In this document: in pieces, positions 26,469 through 33,573 of the stretch | How positions within the stretch are numbered: position 1 is the stretch's first letter | Layout of the letters: each line of letters begins with the position of its first letter | Source of the DNA: Anaerolineales bacterium | GTDB taxonomy: Bacteria; Chloroflexota; Anaerolineae; Anaerolineales; Villigracilaceae | NCBI GenBank assembly: GCA_014379595.1 | Contig: JACMLM010000056.1 | Location: 1 to 64,000, forward strand | DNA: 64,000 bases | Direction: 5' to 3' | Notes under the pieces: model-generated | Told to the model about the DNA's origin: nothing | Database searches by the model: none | The model's input: the letters and a program-made list of their open reading frames with translations, nothing else | Position numbers and translations under genes: made by a program

Positions 26469-26532
26469 AGACTTCGGAAGTCTTTAACAAGACGCGCCAG
26501 TCGAGGTGCATGATGGCAGACTTCCGAAGTCT
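26469..26532 (-). terminator. Paired AGACTTC-GAAGTCT hairpins after the RIO kinase
   Basis: AGACTTCGGAAGTCT (26469-26483) and AGACTTCCGAAGTCT (26518-26532) are exact reverse complements of each other, and each is nearly self-palindromic. They can fold as two small hairpins or one 15-bp stem with a 34-nt loop. They lie directly downstream of the RIO kinase stop and before the MttB gene. A terminator or spacer role is likely, but there is no U-run. Confidence 0.5.
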
Positions 26533-26537
26533 CACTC

Positions 26538-27569
26538 TTACATTTTTTTTTGCTTTTCCCAAATTTTGCGATCTTCAGGTTTTTCAGAGTCCAAGTATTT
26601 AGGGTCAACTTCTTTGATGATCTTGTGCCCATGTGATGCCCATAGATCAGATGCAATTTTGTATGCATCACACTCCACGCCTTGTGTCGAAAAATACTGA
26701 CAAATGCGGGTTACATCGCGCAGGAAGATACTCCATGATGCAGGATTCGATTCAGGGATCACCACCTGTGGAAAATCGATCAGGGTGATATCGCCTTCCC
26801 AATACAAAATATTATAGGCAGAAAGGTCGCCGTGAATGCGTCCATGAGCAAGCATGATGTCGATGTTGAGCATCACATGTTTGAAGAGCGGTTCAGCTTC
26901 GTCAATGTCCAAAGTTATGGAACTAAGCGCGGGAGCAGCAGTTGCATAGTCACCGACAAAGCCCATTAGGATCGCATTCTTTTCCATTGCATAAGGCTTG
27001 GGCACATCTGCGCCCGCCTCATACAACAATTCAAGCGTACTGAATTCATATGCGATCCAGGATTGATGGCGCAGACCTTCTCCATACTTCGAGCGCTTCT
27101 GCATGGCATAAATATCATCTGCTTTCACGATGGCATTCCCCTCTTCGTTCAAGTCTGTACGACCTTCACGATATTGACCATCATTCTTGAGATTACGAAG
27201 TGACCGCGGGCGATACACTTTGGCAGCGACAAAAGGCGCATCCACCGCAACCCCGGGCTTGCATTGGTAAACTGATGCTTCTTTTCCACCTTTGACTCGT
27301 TTCAAAACATCCACGATCCATTTGTGTTCGTAGAAATCGCCAAGCGAGTCAAGCAGCCACCATTCTTCGAAGCGGGCGGCTTTATAAGTGAATTTGAAAT
27401 TACTGCGCGAGTCATCCTGCTTGGAGAGGAACTGAAGATCTGCCTCGGGCACCTTCTTGGGGTTACGCGGAGGAAAACGCTCGCGGCGCTTGTCAGATTG
27501 TATAAAGTTATTTGTTTGTTCGTTATCGTCTAATTCATTAAAGAAATCGATGTAGTTGTTAGCATCCAT
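26538..27569 (-). CDS. RIO-type serine/threonine protein kinase
   Basis: A 343-residue RIO1-like kinase. Visible elements are the RIO nucleotide loop KGGKEASVY (93-101), the ATP-binding Lys in VAAKVYR (K117), the catalytic loop HGDLSAYN (H246-N253, Asp248 as base) and the metal-binding Asp in LIDFPQ (D265). RIO kinases lack a classical activation loop; eukaryotic ones act in ribosome maturation, and bacterial roles are little known. The ORF-track start at 27620 lies inside a terminator, so ATG 27569 (MDANNYIDFF) is used. The gene is preceded by a promoter, a 20-aa leader ORF and two terminators, so it is probably attenuated. Confidence 0.9.
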   Translation of the reverse strand: MDANNYIDFFNELDDNEQTNNFIQSDKRRERFPPRNPKKVPEADLQFLSKQDDSRSNFKFTYKAARFEEWWLLDSLGDFYEHKWIVDVLKRVKGGKEASVYQCKPGVAVDAPFVAAKVYRPRSLRNLKNDGQYREGRTDLNEEGNAIVKADDIYAMQKRSKYGEGLRHQSWIAYEFSTLELLYEAGADVPKPYAMEKNAILMGFVGDYATAAPALSSITLDIDEAEPLFKHVMLNIDIMLAHGRIHGDLSAYNILYWEGDITLIDFPQVVIPESNPASWSIFLRDVTRICQYFSTQGVECDAYKIASDLWASHGHKIIKEVDPKYLDSEKPEDRKIWEKQKKM

Positions 27570-27588
27570 TGTTGTTGCCTTATTAAAT

Positions 27589-27617
27589 AAAAAACCACAG
27601 GAAACGACCTCCCGCGG
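27589..27617 (-). terminator. Second intrinsic terminator in the RIO kinase leader (T2)
   Basis: On the minus strand CCGCGGGAGG pairs with TTTCCTGTGG (six Watson-Crick and four G-U pairs, loop TCG) and is followed by TTTTTT. It lies 20 nt before the RIO kinase ATG. With the upstream terminator this makes two consecutive termination signals between leader ORF and gene. Confidence 0.65.
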
Positions 27618-27629
27618 CAAGGATTAAAT

Positions 27630-27660
27630 CAAAAACCGCAGGGCGAGACGCGCCTGCGGT
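27630..27660 (-). terminator. First intrinsic terminator in the RIO kinase leader (T1)
   Basis: On the minus strand ACCGCAGG...CCTGCGGT forms an 8-bp outer stem, extended by GCG/CGC with one bulge, followed by TTTTT. Bases AGGCGCGT of the 5' arm and apex are complementary to GCGCGCCT in the leader ORF (27720-27727), so an alternative antiterminator fold is possible. Confidence 0.8.
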
Positions 27661-27701
27661 TGAATGTAAATTTTACAATTGGGCGACCATAAAGGTCATC
27701 C

Positions 27702-27764
27702 CTACATATCAATTGCAAGAGGCGCGCTTAAAACAAATTGGTTGGATAACAAGATGGCTTTCAT
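27702..27764 (-). CDS. Putative 20-aa leader peptide upstream of the RIO kinase
   Basis: This short ORF is missing from the ORF track. It has a near-perfect Shine-Dalgarno (AAAGGAGG) nine bases before its ATG, 20 codons (beginning MKAILLS and ending SAPLAIDM) and a TAG stop. A short GACC...GGTC hairpin and two intrinsic terminators follow. Promoter, spacing, start signals, the Ser-Ala-Pro and Ile-Asp residues and the downstream GACC/GGTC hairpin all match the leader ahead of the exporter at 454-531. No single amino acid is enriched. I infer a cis-acting regulatory peptide whose translation, not whose product, matters. Confidence 0.6.
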   Translation of the reverse strand: MKAILLSNQFVLSAPLAIDM

Positions 27765-27804
27765 TAAGTCGTACCTCCTTTTGTAGTTGAATAACAATAA
27801 CGTG

Positions 27805-27833
27805 ATTTTATGTGACTCACCTGTGAATGTCAA
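27805..27833 (-). promoter_or_regulatory. Sigma-70-type promoter for the RIO kinase leader unit
   Basis: A perfect -35 TTGACA (27828-27833, minus strand), a 17-nt spacer and -10 TAAAAT (27805-27810). Transcription should start near 27798, about 34 nt before the leader ATG. The TGA stop of the upstream hydrolase gene is inside TTGACA, exactly as in the exporter unit. Confidence 0.75.
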
Positions 27834-28936
27834 GGATTTGGCCTGACGTGTTTATCAAAGAATTGTGCAGAACGCGCCATGAATACGAACCATGGGTCGC
27901 CTATGAAGGAATGGCCTTCATCTTTTTGAGGAAATATCTCAGCATCTTTGCCTGCCTCGATGAAAGCATCGTACATTTTTATTGACCACTGCGGAGGCGT
28001 GCCCGCATAGGTCAGCCCGTCTTTGGTGCCGTATGCAATTTGGACAGGAGCCGTCACAAGGTCTACATGATACAGCGGAGAAACTGCTTTGAGCATTTCA
28101 GAATCAGTTGAGGCTTTAAAGTAGGATTCGATCAAATCATTTGGCAAATCTACAGGGATGACATCCGAAGAATTACATCCAAATGCATTTTCACCATCAA
28201 ATACATCACCAAGACAACCTGTACCCCAACGACCGATGATGTCACCAAAATCAGCACTGACCGATGAATATAAAACAGCAGCTTTGATGCGAGAGTCGAG
28301 AGTCAACACTTTTACTGTTACTCCCCCACCCATGCTATGACCCCACATGCCGATGTGATCTGTATCGGCTTCTGGAACAGATGGAAGGGCATTCATCAAA
28401 TTGATGACATCAATTGCGAGACCGGAGTAAAACAAACTTTCGCCTGTTTCAGCATCGCCCCAGGTACGATAATCTGATGAGACCGTTAGATAGCCGCGGC
28501 GATTTAGAAATTCGGCAGCGCGATCAGTGCCATCTCCTGAACTGAAAATTGTTCGCGAAAAGAAACCATGATTCATCACAATGACGGGGTAAGGCGGCTC
28601 ACCAACCGTTGGCACCTGCAAAATACCGGTAATGGTCAGGCCGTCACTTGGGTACTCGATAAGATAACGCGTGAAATTATTTGTTTCAAGCAGTGTTTCG
28701 CGAATCTTAATAATGCCGCTTTCAAATTCGTGTTCACGCAAACCATCAATCGTATATGGATAAATCGCTTCTTTCATCGTTTGCGTTGCAGTAGGAAGCG
28801 GCGTATTCGTAGGTGTACGCGTAGCGGGAATAATCGTCACACTTGGAGTTGGCAGACTCTGCGTTGAATTTCGGACGCAAGCCGAAAATATAAAGACCAG
28901 TAAGAATAAAGTGTATCGAAAGTTATTTTTCATCAT
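27830..28936 (-). CDS. Lipoprotein alpha/beta hydrolase, copy 1
   Basis: A 368-residue lipoprotein with lipobox FSAC, a Thr/Pro-rich linker and an alpha/beta hydrolase domain of the dienelactone-hydrolase / S9-like type. The nucleophile elbow is GHSMGGG (Ser in WGHSMGG), and the catalytic His is in KDEGHSF near the C-terminus, with an Asp in YGTKDGLTYAG. The GVLQ/GILQ-VP start of the domain and the NHGF oxyanion strand are clear. It should be anchored outside the cytoplasmic membrane and hydrolyse esters or peptides. It is a tandem paralogue of the next upstream gene, two bases away. Confidence 0.85.
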   Translation of the reverse strand: MMKNNFRYTLFLLVFIFSACVRNSTQSLPTPSVTIIPATRTPTNTPLPTATQTMKEAIYPYTIDGLREHEFESGIIKIRETLLETNNFTRYLIEYPSDGLTITGILQVPTVGEPPYPVIVMNHGFFSRTIFSSGDGTDRAAEFLNRRGYLTVSSDYRTWGDAETGESLFYSGLAIDVINLMNALPSVPEADTDHIGMWGHSMGGGVTVKVLTLDSRIKAAVLYSSVSADFGDIIGRWGTGCLGDVFDGENAFGCNSSDVIPVDLPNDLIESYFKASTDSEMLKAVSPLYHVDLVTAPVQIAYGTKDGLTYAGTPPQWSIKMYDAFIEAGKDAEIFPQKDEGHSFIGDPWFVFMARSAQFFDKHVRPNP

Positions 28937-28938
28937 AC

Positions 28939-30066
28939 TTATTTTAATGTTTCATCAAAGAAATTCACTGCGCGATCCATAAATATAAACCAGGCATCGC
29001 TTGTAAATGAATGTCGTTGACCATCATAAACGAACAGCTCCACATCTTTCTCTGCATCCAACAAGCCTTGATTTAATTTATATGACCATTCAGGCGGCGT
29101 AGACCCAATGTAATCACCGTCAGCAGAACCAATATGAATTTGAATAGGAACAGAGACATTTTCCAGATGATAGAAGGGAGCAATCTCACGCATCCTCTCC
29201 ACGCTGGAAGCTGAAGCTACATAATCAGCAATGACCTCAGCCGACAATGTGTCCGGGATCACATCGGCAGAGTTACAGGTTTGCAACAACTCGCCAGCGG
29301 ATATATCGCCGATACAGCCATATCCCCAACGCTTGATCAAATCTGCGTCGTCTGCTGAATTCGGTGCATACAACACAGCCGCACGGACAGGCGACTCAAG
29401 TGTGAGAATCTTCGTTGTGATTCCACCCCCCATACTATGCCCCCACATGCCAATACGAGAAACATCTGCTTGTGGAATTGACGAAAGAGAAGCAATCAAG
29501 TTCATTACATCTGCTACGAGTCCAGTATGGAAGAATGAATAGCCAATATCAGAGCCTCCCCAGCTTCTAAAATCAGAAGCAATCGTGATATATCCGCGTT
29601 CTACAAGATATTGTGCTGCACGGTCTGTGCCATCACCAGAGACATATTCACTGCGATTGGAAAAGCCATGATTCATGACAATAACTGGAAACGGACCATC
29701 TCCCGCAGGGATTTGTAAAACACCTGTAATCGTGAGTCCATCAGATGGGTAGTCGATCAAATACTGTGTATAGGTTTCAGCCTGTATCTGAATTTGAAGA
29801 ATCCGAATCTCTCCACCTATAAATTGACGTTCGCGCAGTCCAGCAATTGTATAGGGATACATCAAATACGGAAGCTGAGTTGGTGATGGAATGATGGTTG
29901 GTGTTTGAGTAAATGGAATCAATGTGGGAGTATCAGTTGGACGAATAATTGTGACAATTGGAGAAGGTAACCCTGGAGTTGGATTCACTTGCGCAGGTGT
30001 ACAAGCAGTCCCAAACGCGCCGAGCGCTAGGAAAATAAAAATGAACAGGCAAAGGCTCTGTTTCAT
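28939..30066 (-). CDS. Lipoprotein alpha/beta hydrolase, copy 2
   Basis: A 375-residue lipoprotein (signal with GTAC lipobox, then a Pro/Thr-rich linker of about 35 residues). It is collinear with the neighbouring hydrolase, sharing YPYTI-GLRE, YPSDGLTITGVLQIP, VIVMNHGF, GDGTDRAA, MWGHSMGGG and GQRHSF. The triad is Ser in GHSMGG, Asp near IGSADGD and the His in RHSF. The two genes are an old tandem duplication with clear divergence in the substrate-facing lid (about residues 240-300). It starts the two-gene unit whose stop overlaps the RIO-kinase promoter. Confidence 0.85.
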   Translation of the reverse strand: MKQSLCLFIFIFLALGAFGTACTPAQVNPTPGLPSPIVTIIRPTDTPTLIPFTQTPTIIPSPTQLPYLMYPYTIAGLRERQFIGGEIRILQIQIQAETYTQYLIDYPSDGLTITGVLQIPAGDGPFPVIVMNHGFSNRSEYVSGDGTDRAAQYLVERGYITIASDFRSWGGSDIGYSFFHTGLVADVMNLIASLSSIPQADVSRIGMWGHSMGGGITTKILTLESPVRAAVLYAPNSADDADLIKRWGYGCIGDISAGELLQTCNSADVIPDTLSAEVIADYVASASSVERMREIAPFYHLENVSVPIQIHIGSADGDYIGSTPPEWSYKLNQGLLDAEKDVELFVYDGQRHSFTSDAWFIFMDRAVNFFDETLK

Positions 30067-30106
30067 AAATTGATTGTATCAAAAATTTAATTGAGAGTTA
30101 AGCACT

Positions 30107-30144
30107 ACTCGCTCGGTAGGGTATCCACCCCCCACCGAGCGAGT
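30107..30144 (-). repeat. Hairpin ACTCGCTCGGT / ACCGAGCGAGT
   Basis: An 11-bp perfect stem (30107-30117 with 30134-30144) plus an inner GGGT/ACCC pair lies between the small membrane gene and the hydrolase genes. The core CTCGCTCGGT occurs again at about 30526-30535, on the other side of the small membrane gene. It is a terminator-like structure without a U-tract, or a short dispersed palindrome. Confidence 0.5.
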
Positions 30145-30145
30145 T

Positions 30146-30505
30146 CTAAAAACTCACAAGGAAAAATAAATCCGATATGATCGAGTATATAAAGGCTAGA
30201 GAGAAGCCAAGTAAAGCACCCTGGAAAATCAATTGATTTATTCGCAAATTGTTGAATTCGAGACTATCTATATGGATATACTTCCAAACTCTATATTTTA
30301 TAGTTATAAAAGTATATATTACGATTTTAATGATGAGCAGGACGAGTATTAACGAATGTAACTTGGATGATGATACTCTTAGCAAAAGCCATCCTCTAAT
30401 TACATTGAGAATTGATTCAGTGGCTAGCCAAGTGGTAGCGAGGCTTATTACAAGAATTATTAAGATCAATATAGGACTGATTTTCAATTTTATTTCTTGT
30501 TTCAT
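30146..30505 (-). CDS. Small hypothetical membrane protein
   Basis: An unrecognised protein of 119 residues. The ATG at 30505 (MKQEIKLK) is preferred because GAGAGG lies upstream; the ORF-track extension to 30562 runs through a GC-rich hairpin. About three hydrophobic segments are visible (12-35, 50-70, 95-119), separated by a basic loop (KYRVWKYIHIDSLEFNN). The composition is AT-rich compared with its neighbours. It sits between two copies of the CTCGCTCGGT palindrome, which may mark an insertion. No function can be given. Confidence 0.5.
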   Translation of the reverse strand: MKQEIKLKISPILILIILVISLATTWLATESILNVIRGWLLLRVSSSKLHSLILVLLIIKIVIYTFITIKYRVWKYIHIDSLEFNNLRINQLIFQGALLGFSLAFIYSIISDLFFLVSF

Positions 30506-30698
30506 ATTCCTCTCCGCTATCCTCGCTCGGTGAGGGACTCTGTCCCGCCGAAATATGACCAACAGTCTTGATTCAATCCCAATCTATTTCTAATAACTCT
30601 AACTTATTCGGATGCCGTGTGGGTCACCAAAACCCAGAAAAAACATAAATGAACAGACAAAGAACCTGTTCATCGTTTAATAATTGTATCAATTTTAT

Positions 30699-30923
30699 TT
30701 ATTGACCATATTCAATTATATCTTCAATAACCCCTTGTGAGGATACATTTTCTGCATCATTTAATAAACGGAGTGCAACATCTTCGCCTACATATGACTC
30801 GCCACAGCTGGGACAAACTCGGGCAGGCACGTTATTAATCACCAATCGAAATTCGCCGCGTTCAAAGGTTATGGAGGTGAGTCCATCCACTGTTTCAGAT
30901 AGTGTGCAAATAACGCATTTCAT
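30699..30923 (-). CDS. YgiT-type zinc finger protein, probable antitoxin
   Basis: A 74-residue protein starting at ATG 30923 (MKCVICTLSE); the ORF-track start at 30950 adds an unlikely prefix. Two CxxC pairs (C3/C6 and CPSCGE near residue 30) form the MqsA/YgiT-type zinc-binding fold, with a GEDVALRLL segment after. The helix-turn-helix of full MqsA is absent. Small YgiT-type proteins are commonly encoded beside DUF4258 toxins, as here: the DUF4258 gene lies 105 bases upstream on the same strand. The role as antitoxin is inferred from this pairing. Confidence 0.75.
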   Translation of the reverse strand: MKCVICTLSETVDGLTSITFERGEFRLVINNVPARVCPSCGESYVGEDVALRLLNDAENVSSQGVIEDIIEYGQ

Positions 30924-30937
30924 AAAAAAAACCTGTT

Positions 30938-31023
30938 CACCACAGCCCACAGGGTAATAAGATCACAGAGTCCACTGAGATTTTAAAAAGGGTTTCTCTG
31001 TGCTCTTTGTGGTCTCCGTGGTG
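30938..31023. repeat. Imperfect CACCAC/GTGGTG palindromic intergenic element in the TA operon
   Basis: The gap between the two TA genes contains a run of the widespread CTCTGTGCTCTTTGTGGTCTCCGTGG type, with CACCACAG at one end and GTGGTG at the other. Similar sequences occur in many genomes as short dispersed intergenic repeats. It may contain spacing or mRNA-processing signals. I cannot count genomic copies from this window. Confidence 0.4.
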
Positions 31024-31028
31024 GAATC

Positions 31029-31310
31029 TCATTTTCGCCTCTTGAAATCTTTCGTCCATTGACCTGGATCGGGCGAATAGGTAGTGATTACTACGATCTC
31101 ATTCGTATCAGCATTTTCACTGACCACCATATGAATAGGACGTTTCCCTTCCCAGCCTAATATCAAGCGACTGGGACTGGTCAACTCATCTGAATGATCT
31201 TCGATGGTTTCGCCAGTTTCAAATGTTTGACGCGCTTTCTTGAGCGAAATTTTTCGTTCAAATAAACGCTGCACAGCATGGGCACGATAGATAAGAGTAG
31301 GATTTGTCAC
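31029..31310 (-). CDS. DUF4258 domain protein, probable toxin
   Basis: A 93-residue protein starting at GTG 31310 (MTNPTLIYRAHAVQRLFERK). The ORF track reads 89 extra N-terminal codons through a palindromic repeat, which I reject. DUF4258 features are the R-x-H-A-x-x-R-L-F-E-R start, GETIEDH and the C-terminal VVITTYSPDPGQW strand, a small BECR/RelE-like fold that is often the toxin of a type II pair. The partner is the YgiT-type gene downstream. A TATAAT lies six bases before the GTG and there is no Shine-Dalgarno, suggesting a leaderless mRNA. Confidence 0.75.
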   Translation of the reverse strand: MTNPTLIYRAHAVQRLFERKISLKKARQTFETGETIEDHSDELTSPSRLILGWEGKRPIHMVVSENADTNEIVVITTYSPDPGQWTKDFKRRK

Positions 31311-31316
31311 AAGAAA

Positions 31317-31322
31317 ATTATA
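31317..31322 (-). promoter_or_regulatory. Candidate -10 element of the leaderless toxin gene
   Basis: On the minus strand TATAAT is followed by six bases (TTTCTT) and the GTG start. No ribosome binding site is present. The spacing matches the 5660 and 48976 genes. Confidence 0.5.
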
Positions 31323-31367
31323 AGCGCAAAATGACTTAACCCTACCCCCTCCGCTGCTACCGCGGCA

Positions 31368-31436
31368 CCTCCCCCAAATCCGACAGTTAGACGCTTGATA
31401 ATTATAAAAAGTTTTTATTGTCGTATTTGGGGGAGG
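31368..31436. repeat. Imperfect 18-bp inverted repeat CCTCCCCCAAAT...ATTTGGGGGAGG
   Basis: CCTCCCCCAAATCCGACA (31368-31385) and TGTCGTATTTGGGGGAGG (31419-31436) are inverted copies with one mismatch, flanked by further C-rich (CCCTACCCCC) and G-rich (GGGTGGGGG) arms. It is a MITE/REP-like non-coding element in the 230-bp divergent gap between the toxin and the symporter gene. Confidence 0.65.
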
Positions 31437-31540
31437 CTGGGTGGGGGTTTCGACACTTAAATGACTCTCTGGTGTTTTAGTAACTGCAATGGGGACTGTA
31501 AGCCAATCCCCATATCTTATTTTAAACAAGGAGATTGACC

Positions 31541-32422
31541 ATGCAAGAGAGTGTAATTTCAACCGTAATCCTCCCATTGTCTATTGCCATCATTATGGTA
31601 ACGCTCGGAATGACGCTGACCATCGCAGATTTTCGGCGAATTTTTGTGCAGCCAAAGCTGATACTCATTGGCTTATTCTGCCAAATGGTCCTGCTCCCAT
31701 TACTTGGCTTTGCCGTGGCTGGAATCTTTGCTCTCCCGGCAGTGTATGCCATCAGCTTGATTTTGCTGGCAGTTTCACCCGATGGTGCGACTTCGAATCT
31801 CATCATCCATGCGGGAGATGGTGACCGCGCACTTGGCATCACATTAACTGCCATCACCAATATGCTGGCATTTTTAACCATTCCATTTGGATTGGGTATT
31901 GCCTATTCAATGTATGGAAGCGGCGCATTGGACATTGATTTTCCTATCGCTTCAACGATGATACAGGTTGCGGTGATCACACTTATTCCCACCCTGCTTG
32001 GTATGGGAATCCGCAGTTGGAAACCAGACTTTGCCGAGAATAGCAAACGCTGGTCGAAAACTTTTGCAACTGTTTTCCTTTTCCTTGTCATTCTTGCGCT
32101 CGTGATCCAAAACTGGGCTGTGATCGTCAGAGACGGCCCAACTTTTGCTCCTGCGTTTATCGTATTGAATATCGCAGCGTTGATCGTGGGATATTATGTT
32201 CCTAAATTGTTAGGGGTCAATTACACCCAAGCCATGACGATTGCAATTGAGACTGGCCTGCAAAATTCGACTGTTTCCATTACTGTTGCCATTACTTTAT
32301 TGAACAACAACGACATGGCGGTCATTCCTGGTTTATATGCGATCTGGATGTATGTGACCGGGTTTGCCCTGGCCTTTTGGATGGCGCGGCGAAGCCCAAG
32401 TGTAGAACCTGCAATGGCTTAA
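31541..32422 (+). CDS. Bile acid:sodium symporter (BASS/SBF) family transporter
   Basis: A 293-residue membrane protein with about nine or ten helices and the SBF-family pattern: GMTLTIADFRRIF near the N-terminus, LAVSPDGATSNLI in the crossing region, and ETGLQNSTVSITVAITLL near the C-terminus, which contribute Na+ and substrate sites. Members move sodium with bile acids, pantoate, pyruvate or other organic anions. ATG 31541 is used, with AAGGAG upstream, not the TTG at 31535. The gene stands alone and is closed by a strong terminator. The substrate is not predictable. Confidence 0.88.
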   Translation: MQESVISTVILPLSIAIIMVTLGMTLTIADFRRIFVQPKLILIGLFCQMVLLPLLGFAVAGIFALPAVYAISLILLAVSPDGATSNLIIHAGDGDRALGITLTAITNMLAFLTIPFGLGIAYSMYGSGALDIDFPIASTMIQVAVITLIPTLLGMGIRSWKPDFAENSKRWSKTFATVFLFLVILALVIQNWAVIVRDGPTFAPAFIVLNIAALIVGYYVPKLLGVNYTQAMTIAIETGLQNSTVSITVAITLLNNNDMAVIPGLYAIWMYVTGFALAFWMARRSPSVEPAMA

Positions 32423-32462
32423 TAAGAAAGCGGACGAAGGAAACCTTCGTCCGCTTTCTTAT
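32422..32462 (+). terminator. Strong bidirectional terminator after the symporter gene
   Basis: An almost perfect 19-bp stem (AATAAGAAAGCGGACGAAGG against its complement, AAA loop) begins at the stop codon and is followed by ATTTTTG. It is likely shared with the convergent gene at 32519. Confidence 0.85.
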
Positions 32463-32518
32463 TTTTGATAACTAAAAAATTCTGTATCGCATATTGAAAC
32501 GTTTCACCTTCAGAGTTG

Positions 32519-33010
32519 TCAAGTTATTAATTTAGAAGCTATTTTCCTTATTCGCGCGAAAATGCTATCTGGGGACTTGTCACTAGAATGTTTTTCAACA
32601 GGATAAAGTATATGATTGATTATCAAATCTCCCGTCCGCACCTGCGAAATGTATTCCGTCAGGGTTATCAGAAACATTAGAGGTATGTTTATCAGTATGG
32701 GATAAACGAGAAAAAGGATTAAGCCTGTAAATATATCTGTCAAGTCTCTAGGCTTATTGAATAAAACCATAAACCCCAGATTGTTTCCATCAACGAATAA
32801 TGCGGACAGAAAAATGAAGTTAAGCACAACCGAACTAAGAATTGCAAAAGTAGTTCCTACCAATATTGAATATTTCCAACGACGCCTCACATCCACACGT
32901 CTTGTTCGAGTTATCACATAAGCAAATCCAGCATATAAAGTTAAACCAATGAACGCAACAATACTTAAAATTATCGCATTCGATATAGATAATTGAGAAT
33001 CAGATAGCAT
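32519..33010 (-). CDS. Hypothetical membrane protein
   Basis: An unrecognised protein of 163 residues. It has four hydrophobic segments (about 10-33, 50-72, 75-110 and 112-130) and a charged cytoplasmic-looking C-terminal tail (EKHSSDKSPDSIFARIRKIASK). ATG 33010 is chosen over the TTG two codons earlier. No Shine-Dalgarno is evident. It stands between the symporter terminator and a decayed histidine-kinase fragment. No function can be given. Confidence 0.6.
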   Translation of the reverse strand: MLSDSQLSISNAIILSIVAFIGLTLYAGFAYVITRTRRVDVRRRWKYSILVGTTFAILSSVVLNFIFLSALFVDGNNLGFMVLFNKPRDLTDIFTGLILFLVYPILINIPLMFLITLTEYISQVRTGDLIINHILYPVEKHSSDKSPDSIFARIRKIASKLIT

Positions 33011-33079
33011 AAGCAAATTCTACTCGTGAAACTCTATTCTACACAACTCTTAATACAAAAGTAACAGCCGCCTTTGGTC

Positions 33080-33197
33080 TTATACAGGAATCGTAAAAAA
33101 AAGAATTCCCTATCCCTGCTTCGCTCTCGAACCATGTCTTACCATCGTGCAAGTTTATGAAGTGCTCTACAATCTTCAAGCCTCTGTCTGGGAATTG
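33080..33197 (-). pseudogene. Remnant of a histidine kinase C-terminus
   Basis: On the minus strand the translation reads GLKIVEHFINLHDGKTWFESEAG-G-SFF, which matches the last about 35 residues of the histidine kinase at 33574-34272 (GLKIVEHIVQLHDGETWFESKAG). A length change in a T-homopolymer shifts the frame before the terminal TIPV-stop, which is still readable in another frame. Upstream of GLKIV only a few residues can be matched. It is a non-functional fragment from a partial tandem duplication, separated from the intact gene by the small membrane gene at 33264. Confidence 0.8.
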
Positions 33198-33263
33198 AAT
33201 TCCGCAAATTCTGTGCTAAGATGAAATGGACAAGTTTTTTCTTAATTATACAGGAGGCTCATA

Positions 33264-33539
33264 ATGAAATTCGATTCAGCCAAATTTATGGCGAAACCTC
33301 GCACACAGCTTGGATGGTGGGCAGGCGGGTTGGCAATTGCCTTCATCGTGGTGTTTCTGTTGACCACCTCATCGGTGATAATCTTCTCTGGTGTCTTAAT
33401 CTTGATCATTGGAGTGGCTGCGGGAGTCCTCGGCTTGTACGCGATGGCCAAGCAGGGCGAAGGCTCCTGGCTTGTATGGCTTGCCATACTCTGCGGCGTG
33501 TTCGCTATTCTCATCTCTCTCGCTGCCATCACCCAATAA
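33264..33539 (+). CDS. Small hypothetical membrane protein
   Basis: A 91-residue protein with three hydrophobic segments (about 18-37, 40-63 and 68-88), a basic N-terminus (KFDSAKFMAKPRTQ) and a short polar loop (MAKQGEGS). A strong Shine-Dalgarno (AGGAGG) lies eight bases before the ATG. It is oriented opposite to its neighbours and lies between the intact histidine kinase and the kinase remnant, so it may have moved with that duplication. No family is recognised. Confidence 0.65.
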   Translation: MKFDSAKFMAKPRTQLGWWAGGLAIAFIVVFLLTTSSVIIFSGVLILIIGVAAGVLGLYAMAKQGEGSWLVWLAILCGVFAILISLAAITQ

Positions 33540-33573
33540 GGCGAAGGCTGGAGGGAAATAAACATGGATCAGG

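Noticed and set aside
27570-27620. 17-codon N-terminal extension of the RIO kinase
   Set aside because: The extension is encoded by the T2 terminator hairpin and its T-run, so it is regulatory DNA rather than protein.
31311-31577. 89-codon N-terminal extension of the DUF4258 toxin in the ORF track
   Set aside because: It runs through an inverted repeat and low-complexity sequence. The family pattern begins at the GTG at 31310.
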